Positions 33,917-41,074 of a DNA stretch of 64,000 nt are shown piece by piece. Location of the stretch: positions 1 to 64,000 of the forward strand of contig JAJLPB010000020.1 in the NCBI GenBank assembly GCA_025548565.1, in the 5' to 3' direction. The stretch is from Rugamonas sp. A1-17 (lineage in GTDB: Bacteria; Pseudomonadota; Gammaproteobacteria; Burkholderiales; Burkholderiaceae_D). Position 1 is the first letter of the stretch, and the number at the start of each line of letters is the position of its first letter. The notes below the pieces were generated by a model that had not been told where the DNA came from, did no database searches, and saw nothing but the letters and a program-made list of their open reading frames with translations. The position numbers were made by a program, and so were the translations under genes.

Positions 33917-35296
33917 TTATTTCCCAATACAGAACCGGGAGAAGATCACCCCCAGCAGATCGTCCGACGAGAAGGCGCCGGTGATGCTCGACAGCTGCAC
34001 CTGCGCCAGCCGCAGCTCTTCCGCGAACAGGTCCAGCGACTGGTCGTTCTGCGCCGCGTGCTCGCCGGCGCGCGCCAGGTGGGCGCCGGCGTTCTTCAGC
34101 GCGATCAGGTGACGCTCGCGCGCCAGGTACAGCGACTCCCCGGTCTGCTGCCAGCCGGCGATGCGCAGCAGCTCGGCGCGCAGCAGGTCGATGCCGATGT
34201 GCTCGTGCGCGGACAGGTAGACGTGCGTCGCATCCTCCATCGGATCGACGCCCGGCTTGTGGCCCGACAGGTCGATCTTGTTCCAGATGCGCAGCACCGG
34301 CACGCCGGCCGGGAAGGCGGCGACGATGCCCTCGTCCGCGCGCGACGGGCCGTGGTCGGCGTCCAGCAGGTGCAGGATGACGTCGGCCTTGCCGACCTCG
34401 CCCCAGGTGCGCTCGATGCCGATGCGCTCGACCACGTCCACGCCGTCGTCGATCGCGCGGATGCCGGCGGTGTCGATGATGTTTAGAGGTATACCTTCAA
34501 TCTGGATGGTCTCGGTGACTTTGTCGCGCGTGGTGCCGGCGATCGGCGTGACGATGGCAACGTCCGTGCCCGCCAGCGCGTTCAGCAGCGACGATTTGCC
34601 GACGTTGGGCTGGCCGACCAGCACCACGTTCAAGCCCTCGCGCAACAGCGCGCCTTGCGACGCCTGCTTGAACACCTGCTCCAGCGCCTCGACGATGCCG
34701 GCCAGCTGGCCGCGCGCGTCGGATTTTTCCAGGAAGTCGATCTCCTCCTCCGGGAAGTCCAACGTGGCTTCGACCAGCATGCGCAGGCCGGTCACGCCGT
34801 CCACCAGCGCGTTGACCGTTTTCGAGAACGCGCCCGACAGCGATTGCGACGCCGACTTGGCCGCCGCCTCGGTGGAGGCGTCGATCAGGTCGGCCACGGC
34901 CTCGGCCTGCGCCAGGTCGAGCTTGTCGTTGAGGTAGGCGCGGCGCGTGAACTCGCCGGGCTCGGCCAGCCGCAGGCCCATCTCGGTGCCCGCCTCCAGC
35001 ACGCGCGCCAGCAGCAGCTGCAGCACGATGGGGCCGCCGTGGCCCTGCAGCTCCAGCACGTCTTCCCCGGTGTAGGAATGCGGGCCCTTGAACCAGATGG
35101 CGATGCCCTGGTCGATCAGCGCGCCGTCGGCCTGCTTGAACGGGATGTAGGTGGCGTGGCGCGGCTGCAAGGCGGTGGCGCCGAACAGCGCGGTGATCAG
35201 CGGCTGCAGGTTCTTGCCGGAGGCGCGGACCACGCCGATGCCGCCGCGCCCCGGTGCGGTGGCGATGGCGGCGATGGGGGAAGAGTCGATATTCAT
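33917..35296 (-). CDS. mnmE: tRNA modification GTPase MnmE
   Basis: A 459-residue protein with the TrmE N-domain (IAAIATAPGRGGIGVVR, PGEFTRRAYLNDKLDLAQAEAV; the second is the folate-binding region), an inserted Ras-like G domain (GQPNVGKSS, IAGTTRD, DTAGI, NKIDL) and the C-terminal FCIGK ending that carries the conserved Cys. With MnmG it modifies U34 in the wobble position of several tRNAs. The length is normal. It lies downstream of the yidC terminator, with only 17 bases between the T-tract and the ATG. Confidence 0.97.
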   Translation of the reverse strand: MNIDSSPIAAIATAPGRGGIGVVRASGKNLQPLITALFGATALQPRHATYIPFKQADGALIDQGIAIWFKGPHSYTGEDVLELQGHGGPIVLQLLLARVLEAGTEMGLRLAEPGEFTRRAYLNDKLDLAQAEAVADLIDASTEAAAKSASQSLSGAFSKTVNALVDGVTGLRMLVEATLDFPEEEIDFLEKSDARGQLAGIVEALEQVFKQASQGALLREGLNVVLVGQPNVGKSSLLNALAGTDVAIVTPIAGTTRDKVTETIQIEGIPLNIIDTAGIRAIDDGVDVVERIGIERTWGEVGKADVILHLLDADHGPSRADEGIVAAFPAGVPVLRIWNKIDLSGHKPGVDPMEDATHVYLSAHEHIGIDLLRAELLRIAGWQQTGESLYLARERHLIALKNAGAHLARAGEHAAQNDQSLDLFAEELRLAQVQLSSITGAFSSDDLLGVIFSRFCIGK

Positions 35297-35313
35297 AGGG
35301 GGAATTGTAAGGT

Positions 35314-35344
35314 AAAAAAAAGCCCGCGATTAACACGGGCTTTT
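35314..35344 (-). terminator. Rho-independent terminator after yidC
   Basis: On the minus strand AAAAGCCCG, loop, CGGGCTTTT followed by more T. Stem pieces are at 35322-35326 and 35336-35340; the A/T flanks make it nearly symmetric. It separates yidC from mnmE, though read-through to mnmE may still occur. Confidence 0.85.
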
Positions 35345-35363
35345 CTGCAACATCAGCTGGCGA

Positions 35364-37061
35364 TCAGGAGTTGGCTGCCGCAGGCGGCGCGAACTTCTTG
35401 GAGATCACGTACTGCTGACCGATCGACAGCACGTTGTTCACGACCCAGTACAGCACCAGGCCGGACGGGAAGAAGAAGAACATGACCGAGAACGCCAGCG
35501 GCATGAACAGCATCATCTTCGCTTGCATCGGATCGGCAGGAGCCGGGTTCAGCTTGGTGGTGATGAACATCGAGATCGCGTACAGCACCGGCAGGATGTA
35601 CCAGGGATCCGGCGCGGCCAGGTTGGTGATCCAGCCGATCCACGGCGCGCCGCGAATCTCGACCGACGCCTGCAGCACCCAGTACAGGGCGATGAAGACC
35701 GGCATCTGCACCAGGATAGGCAGGCAGCCGCCCAGCGGGTTGATCTTCTCGGCCTTGTACAGTTCCATGGTGGCCTGGTTCATCTTGGCCGGATCGCCTT
35801 TGTAGCGCTCGCGGATCGCCTGCATCTTCGGCGTGACCAGCTTGACCTTGGCCATGCTGCGGTAACCGGCGGCCGACAGCGGGAAGAACGCCAGCTTGAT
35901 CAGGATGGTGAAGGCGATGATGGTCCAGCCCCAGTTGCCCAGCACCTGGTGGATGTGGTCCATGACCCAGAAGATCGGCTTGGCGATGATGGTCAGCCAG
36001 CCGTAGTCCTTGACCAGTTCCAGGCCAGGGGTGACCTGCTCCAGCAGCTTCGATTGCTGCGGGCCGGAGTACAGGCGCGCGTCGTTGCTGACGGTGGCGC
36101 CCGGCGCCAGCGTGCCCAGCTGCTGGATGGTGCCGATCGCGTACTGGTTGGTCGTCACTTTCTTGGTGAAGATGGTGCGCGCCAGCTTGTCCTGCGGGAC
36201 GAAGGCCGAGACGAAGAAGTGCTGCGAGATCGCGAACCAGCCGTTGTCGGCCTTGGTCGGGTGATCCTGCACGGCGTCCTTGCCGGTCTTGGCGGCTTCG
36301 GCGGCTTCTTTTTCCAGCGTGTCGAACTTCAGCTTCTTGTAGTGCTCTTCGGCGGTGTACAGCGTCGGGCCGGTGTAGCTGCTGTTGAAGTAGGAGTCGC
36401 CGGCCGGCTTGTTGCCGTCGTGGACCAGCTGCAGGTACAGCTCAGGCTTGACCGGCGCGGCGCCGACGTTGGTCACGTCGTGGCGCACGTCGATCACGTA
36501 GTCGCCGCGCTTGAAGGTGAAGGTCTTGGTCAGCTTGACGCCGCCCGACTCCGCTTCCAGCACCAGTTGCACCTGGTTGCCGTCGCCCAGCATGCGCGGG
36601 CCTGGCTTGGCCACGAAGCCGGTCTGGTGGTTCGGCAGGCCGGGCGCGCCGATCAGGCCGGTTTGGGCCAGATAGGTCTTGCCGGTGCCGGCGTCCACGT
36701 CGAACAGCACCTGGTTCTTGGTCGGGTCCACGCCGTCCTTGAACTTCAGCAGTTCCAGGCGCTTGATGGTGCCGCCCAGGGTGTCGACGTCGACACGGAA
36801 CAGATCGGTGGTGACGGTAATGCGCTCACTCTTGAACGGCTCGGCCGCGGCGGGCGCGCCCGGCAGTGCGGAAGCGCCGGCAGCCGCGGTCGCGGAGGCG
36901 GCCGGCAGTTCGGATTTCTTCGCTTCCGCGGCCTTGGCGGTCTGCGCCGGGGCGGGAGCAAACATGGAAGGCTTGCCTGTCGAGACCATCCAGTTGTTCC
37001 AGAGAACTACCAGCGACACGGCAAACACGATCCACAGGATGGTACGTTTATTGATATCCAT
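35364..37061 (-). CDS. yidC: Membrane protein insertase YidC
   Basis: A 565-residue insertase of Gram-negative type. An N-terminal membrane helix (RTILWIVFAVSLVVLWNNWM) precedes a large periplasmic beta domain (about 70-340), then the conserved core of five membrane segments with the hydrophilic groove Arg in GYRSMAKVKLV and the NPLGGCLPILVQMPVFIALYWVL region (conserved PLGGCLP). It inserts and folds inner membrane proteins alone or with SecYEG. ATG 37061 (MDINKR) is chosen over an upstream frame; it lies 11 bases after the yidD stop. Confidence 0.97.
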   Translation of the reverse strand: MDINKRTILWIVFAVSLVVLWNNWMVSTGKPSMFAPAPAQTAKAAEAKKSELPAASATAAAGASALPGAPAAAEPFKSERITVTTDLFRVDVDTLGGTIKRLELLKFKDGVDPTKNQVLFDVDAGTGKTYLAQTGLIGAPGLPNHQTGFVAKPGPRMLGDGNQVQLVLEAESGGVKLTKTFTFKRGDYVIDVRHDVTNVGAAPVKPELYLQLVHDGNKPAGDSYFNSSYTGPTLYTAEEHYKKLKFDTLEKEAAEAAKTGKDAVQDHPTKADNGWFAISQHFFVSAFVPQDKLARTIFTKKVTTNQYAIGTIQQLGTLAPGATVSNDARLYSGPQQSKLLEQVTPGLELVKDYGWLTIIAKPIFWVMDHIHQVLGNWGWTIIAFTILIKLAFFPLSAAGYRSMAKVKLVTPKMQAIRERYKGDPAKMNQATMELYKAEKINPLGGCLPILVQMPVFIALYWVLQASVEIRGAPWIGWITNLAAPDPWYILPVLYAISMFITTKLNPAPADPMQAKMMLFMPLAFSVMFFFFPSGLVLYWVVNNVLSIGQQYVISKKFAPPAAANS

Positions 37062-37072
37062 TAGGCTATTTG

Positions 37073-37336
37073 TCAGGAGTGGTTGCAACCGCAAGCGGTC
37101 GTAGAGGAATTCGTTTTGCCGTCCGCGGGAGGGACGGGGTCATGCCCGCCCGGATTCCATGGATGGCAGCGGCACACGCGCTTGACCGCCAGCAGGCTGC
37201 CCTTCGCGGCGCCATGCACCTGCAACGCTTCCAGCGCGTAGTTCGAGCAGCTCGGATGAAAGCGGCAGCTCGGCGTCATCAGCGGGCTGATGGCCAGCTG
37301 GTAAAAGCGCAGCAGCAAGCGTAGCAGAGTTTTCAT
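37073..37336 (-). CDS. yidD: Membrane protein insertion efficiency factor YidD
   Basis: An 87-residue protein with the YidD core: LLRFYQLAISPLM, CRFHPSCSNYALEAL and HPWNPGGHDPVP. It is membrane-associated and helps insertion by YidC. The ATG at 37336 overlaps the rnpA TGA. Order rpmH-rnpA-yidD-yidC-mnmE is the conserved origin-side set. Confidence 0.95.
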   Translation of the reverse strand: MKTLLRLLLRFYQLAISPLMTPSCRFHPSCSNYALEALQVHGAAKGSLLAVKRVCRCHPWNPGGHDPVPPADGKTNSSTTACGCNHS

Positions 37337-37800
37337 GGGGCCTCAGATGGAGGCGGCGGCGCCGAAGGCAAGGCCGGTTTGGGCGGCCTTGCCGTCTTGG
37401 CCTGCGCGAACAGGCGTGCCAGCTCCACCCGCAAAGCCGCTTTCAGCTTGGCGGTGGTGGCCGGCCCGTCCTTGCTGTTGACCGGCTTGGCCAGGCGGAT
37501 CAGGCAATCGATCGCAGGCAGGCTGGTCTGGCGGAACAGTTCGCGGGTGACACGCTTGATCGTGTTGCGCGTGACGGCGCGCGGCGCAAATCGCTTGGCC
37601 ACAACGACGCCCAGCCGCGCATGCGGCAATTCATTCAGACGGGTGTAAAGCACGAAGTGCGCGCTTTTTTGGGTAGGGCGCAAACGAAAAACGGATGAAA
37701 ATTCATCCGTTTTAACGATACGCCGAACGCGCGCGAAGTCGTGTGAACCTTCGCCTGTCGAGCCGCTTGAAATACAGCTTTCCACGCGATCAGCTAACAA
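37333..37800 (-). CDS. rnpA: Ribonuclease P protein component
   Basis: Up to 155 residues. The RNase P protein motif is clear: RNTIKRVTRELFR, with FSSVFRLRPT and RLGVVVAKRF before it. It helps RNase P RNA trim tRNA 5' leaders. The start is uncertain: TTG 37800 is the longest, GTG 37785 is an alternative, and neither has a good ribosome site; family members usually begin just before HDFARVRRIVKT. The C-terminal tail is Pro/Ala-rich and longer than in E. coli. Confidence 0.92.
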   Translation of the reverse strand: MLADRVESCISSGSTGEGSHDFARVRRIVKTDEFSSVFRLRPTQKSAHFVLYTRLNELPHARLGVVVAKRFAPRAVTRNTIKRVTRELFRQTSLPAIDCLIRLAKPVNSKDGPATTAKLKAALRVELARLFAQAKTARPPKPALPSAPPPPSEAP

Positions 37801-37809
37801 GCAGTTGGC

Positions 37810-37944
37810 TTATACAGCCAGACGCTTGCGGCCTTTGGCGCGACGTGCGTTGAGCACTTGACGGCCACCACGGGTAGCCATACGTGCGCGGAAGCCGTGG
37901 GTACGCTTACGGCGTACAACGGAAGGTTGGTAAGTACGTTTCAT
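37810..37944 (-). CDS. rpmH: 50S ribosomal protein L34
   Basis: A 44-residue basic protein, MKRTYQPSVVRRKRTHGF and ending KGRKRLAV, the standard L34 sequence. It is too short for most frame lists but the match is complete. It heads the leftward origin operon and lies 9 bases before rnpA. The promoter must lie in the oriC region to its right (37945-38100). Confidence 0.98.
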   Translation of the reverse strand: MKRTYQPSVVRRKRTHGFRARMATRGGRQVLNARRAKGRKRLAV

Positions 37945-38330
37945 GTTGGTCTCGCTAAAAGCAGAAAAAAATGCAAAATCGGGTTGTGGCCCCGTCAGTT
38001 TTTGGTGCCAATGACACTTCGCGCACCCATGCCAACGCTACCGGCACAAGCTGGGTCCATCTCATCGCCCGCTAAATCCACGCTTACTCCATATTGACGT
38101 TCATGTGAATAAACTAGGAATACGGGCGGGGAACCCTGAATTATCAACATTTAGCTCCCGCTTGTCAACAACTGATGGCCGCCGGCCGCCGCCGTTCGGC
38201 CGCCCGGACTGCGAAAATAAGCGTCGTGCCTGTGGATAACTTGCGCCGGCGAGAGTAGAATAGCGCGTTACGTGTGGCGAACCCAGGTTCACCGACACCC
38301 TGATCAGCAGTAAAGAATAGATAAAGATTC
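37945..38330. other. oriC: Putative chromosomal origin (oriC) with DnaA boxes
   Basis: The 386-bp gap between divergent rpmH and dnaA. DnaA boxes: TGTGGATAA at 38231-38239 (perfect), TGTGAATAA at 38104-38112 (fits TTATNCACA on the other strand) and TTATCAACA at 38141-38149 (one mismatch). Gene direction switches here. A TAGAAT -10-like box at 38256-38261 lies just after the perfect box, so DnaA could repress its own promoter. The origin role is inferred from boxes, gene order and family knowledge. GC skew was not computed. Confidence 0.8.
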
Positions 38331-39728
38331 ATGGAAAATTTTTGGCAGACCTGCTCCGCCCAGCTGGAGCTGGAGCTGACGCCGCAACAGTTCAGCGCGT
38401 GGATAAAACCGCTCATCCCCCTCGACTACGAGGCGGGCAAGCTGCGTGTGGCCGCGCCCAACCGGTTCAAGCTGGACTGGGTCAAGACCCAGTTCGCCAG
38501 CCGCATCACCGCGCTGGCGTGCCAGTACTGGGAAGCGCCGACCGAGGTGCAGTTCGTGCTCGACCCGCGCCTGGCGCTGCCGAAAAAACCGGCCACCGTG
38601 GTGCCCGCTCCCGACTACAACGACGGCGCGCCGAACGGCAACGCCCGCGCGAACGATCCGGTGCCGTCGGTGCCCGAGCTGCCGGCCTCGGCCGCGCCGC
38701 GCCGCGAGCAGAGCCGCATCAACACCGACCTCACCTTCGACAGCTTCGTCACCGGTAAGGCCAACCAGCTGGCGCGCGCCGCCGCGATCCAGGTGGCCAA
38801 CAACCCGGGCGTGTCGTACAACCCGCTGTTCTTCTACGGCGGCGTCGGCCTGGGTAAGACCCACTTGATCCACGCGATCGGCAACCAGGTGATGGCCGAC
38901 CAGCCGGGCGCCAAGATCCGCTACATCCACGCCGAGCAGTACGTGCGCGACGTGGTGACGGCCTACCAGCGCAAGGGCTTCGACGACTTCAAGCACTACT
39001 ATCACTCGCTCGACATGCTGCTGATCGATGATATTCAATTCTTCGGCGGGAAGAGCCGCACGCAGGAAGAGTTCTTCTATGCGTTCGAAGCGCTGATCGC
39101 GGCCAAGAAGCAGATCATCATCACCTCGGATACCTATCCGAAGGAAATCACCGGCATGGACGACCGCCTGATCTCGCGCTTCGATTCCGGCCTGACGGTG
39201 GCGATCGAGCCGCCCGAGCTGGAGATGCGCGTGGCGATTCTGCTCAAGAAGGCCAAGCAGGAAGGCGTGACCTTCTCGGACGACGTCGCCTTCTTCGTGG
39301 CCAAGCACCTGCGCTCCAATGTGCGCGAGCTGGAAGGCGCGCTGCGCAAGATCCTGGCGTACTCGCGCTTCCACGGCAAGGACATCACGATCGACATCGT
39401 CAAGGAAGCGCTGAAGGATTTGCTGTCGGTGCAGAACCGCCAGATCTCGGTGGAGAACATCCAGAAGACGGTGGCGGACTTCTTCAACATCAAGGTGGCC
39501 GACATGTACTCCAAGCGTCGCCCGGCCAACATCGCGCGGCCGCGCCAGATCGCGATGTACCTGGCCAAGGAGCTGACGCAGAAGAGCCTGCCCGAGATCG
39601 GCGAACTGTTCGGCGGCCGCGACCACACGACCGTGCTGCACGCGGTGCGCAAGATCGCGCTGGACCGCACCAAGAACCCGGAATGCAACCACGAGCTGCA
39701 CGTGCTGGAGCAAACGCTGAAAGGCTAG
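38331..39728 (+). CDS. dnaA: Chromosomal replication initiator DnaA
   Basis: A 465-residue AAA+ initiator. Domain I (1-75) begins MENFWQTCSAQLELELTPQQ-like; a short Pro/Ala linker (80-130) is domain II. Walker A is G170-GVGLGK-T177, Walker B is MLLIDDIQFF, and domain IV has the DnaA signature GGRDHTTVLHAVRKI that reads DnaA boxes. It opens oriC and loads the helicase. Only a weak ribosome site (AAAG) precedes the ATG. Confidence 0.99.
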   Translation: MENFWQTCSAQLELELTPQQFSAWIKPLIPLDYEAGKLRVAAPNRFKLDWVKTQFASRITALACQYWEAPTEVQFVLDPRLALPKKPATVVPAPDYNDGAPNGNARANDPVPSVPELPASAAPRREQSRINTDLTFDSFVTGKANQLARAAAIQVANNPGVSYNPLFFYGGVGLGKTHLIHAIGNQVMADQPGAKIRYIHAEQYVRDVVTAYQRKGFDDFKHYYHSLDMLLIDDIQFFGGKSRTQEEFFYAFEALIAAKKQIIITSDTYPKEITGMDDRLISRFDSGLTVAIEPPELEMRVAILLKKAKQEGVTFSDDVAFFVAKHLRSNVRELEGALRKILAYSRFHGKDITIDIVKEALKDLLSVQNRQISVENIQKTVADFFNIKVADMYSKRRPANIARPRQIAMYLAKELTQKSLPEIGELFGGRDHTTVLHAVRKIALDRTKNPECNHELHVLEQTLKG

Positions 39729-39833
39729 CCGGACGATAGGAATGCCTTTATGATCTAGGCAAAAAAGCACGGCTGCTCACAAGGCAATATAGTTATAAAA
39801 ATATCGTTTAATCTTTACTATTGAGGATAATCT

Positions 39834-40940
39834 ATGCAATTGGTCAAAACCACCCGAGATACCCTTCTCCGGCCACTGCAGATCGTGAGCGGTATTGTCG
39901 AGCGTCGGCACACTATGCCGATTCTGGCCAATATCCTCATCCGCAAAGAGGGCGAGAGCGTATCCTTCCTGTCGACCGACACGGAAGTCCAGATCACCAC
40001 CAACGCCGACATCGGCTCCGGCAGCGAAGTGACCGGCACCACCGTGGCCGCGCGCAAGCTGCTCGACATCCTGCGCGCGCTGCCTGAATCGGGCGACGTG
40101 ACGATGACCTTGCTGAACAAGCGCCTGACGGTCCAGACCGGCAAATCGCGCTTCGCGCTGCAGACCCTGGCCGCCGAGGAATTCCCGACCGTGCAGCAGG
40201 CCGACAGCTACAGCGCCTCCGTCACCCTGCCGCAGAAGACGCTGAAGCACCTGTTCAACATGGTGCACTTCTCGATGGCCCAGCAGGACATCCGCTACTA
40301 CCTGAACGGCCTGCTGCTGGTCCTGGACGGCAAGAACGTGATCGCCGTGGCCACCGACGGCCACCGCCTGGCCTTCTGCCAGGTCGAGACCGAGCAATCG
40401 TTCGAGCGCCAGGAAGTGATCATCCCGCGCAAGACCATCATCGAACTGCAGCGCCTGCTGGAAGAGAACGACGAGACCGTCCAGCTGGACATCGCCGCCA
40501 ACCAGGTCAAGCTGACCTTTGCCGACATCGAGCTGATCTCCAAGCTGGTCGAGGGCAAGTTCCCCGACTACACGCGGGTGATCCCGAAAGGCTACAAGAA
40601 CGAATTCACGATCGGCCGCGATGAGCTGCTGCGCTCGCTGCAACGCGCCGCCATCATGACCAGCGATAAGTTCAAGGGCGTGCGCTGCATCATTACGCCG
40701 GGCAGCATGAAGATCAGCTCGACCAACGCGGACCAGGAGGAAGCGGTGGAAGAACTGGAGATCGACTACGGCGGCGACAGCGTCGACATCGGCTTCAACG
40801 TGACCTACCTGCTGGACGTGTTGAACAACCTGAAGTGCGACCAGGTCAACGTCGCGCTGGGCGATTCGAACTCGTCCGCGCTGATCTCGATCCCGGACAA
40901 TGCCGACTTCAAGTACGTCGTCATGCCGATGCGCATATAA
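39834..40940 (+). CDS. dnaN: DNA polymerase III beta sliding clamp
   Basis: A 368-residue clamp protein, opening MQLVKTTRDTLLRPLQIVSG and ending YVVMPMRI, the canonical C-terminus for loader contact. Three repeated clamp domains are expected from the length. It holds polymerase III on DNA. GAGGAT precedes the ATG. The 105-base gap after dnaA is AT-rich near 39785-39830 and may hold a further promoter. Confidence 0.99.
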   Translation: MQLVKTTRDTLLRPLQIVSGIVERRHTMPILANILIRKEGESVSFLSTDTEVQITTNADIGSGSEVTGTTVAARKLLDILRALPESGDVTMTLLNKRLTVQTGKSRFALQTLAAEEFPTVQQADSYSASVTLPQKTLKHLFNMVHFSMAQQDIRYYLNGLLLVLDGKNVIAVATDGHRLAFCQVETEQSFERQEVIIPRKTIIELQRLLEENDETVQLDIAANQVKLTFADIELISKLVEGKFPDYTRVIPKGYKNEFTIGRDELLRSLQRAAIMTSDKFKGVRCIITPGSMKISSTNADQEEAVEELEIDYGGDSVDIGFNVTYLLDVLNNLKCDQVNVALGDSNSSALISIPDNADFKYVVMPMRI

Positions 40941-40958
40941 AACCGTAACAGAAGCACC

Positions 40959-41036
40959 GTCATTCCCGCGCAGGCGGGAATCCATGCTGAACGATATAGG
41001 ATACTCAGCATGGGTCCCCGCTTACGCGAGGACGAC
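40959..41036. repeat. REPIN-type element (paired inverted REPs) between dnaN and gyrB
   Basis: Two 32-base arms in inverted orientation, 40959-40990 and 41005-41036, around a 14-base spacer. Each arm is itself a small hairpin (for example ATTCCCGC GCAG GCGGGAAT). The arms share the outer GTC and the inner CCATGCTGA exactly and differ at several positions in between. This is the structure of REPINs, which are spread by RAYT transposases. The single hairpin at 18731 shares the GTCATTCCC core. Confidence 0.8.
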
Positions 41037-41074
41037 GCAGTCCCCAGTTATTCGTCACATTGAGAAAGCAGCAC

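Noticed and set aside
38398..38406. CGTGGATAA inside dnaA as a DnaA box
   Set aside because: One mismatch and inside the coding sequence of a conserved Trp-Ile-Lys stretch, so it is explained by the protein.
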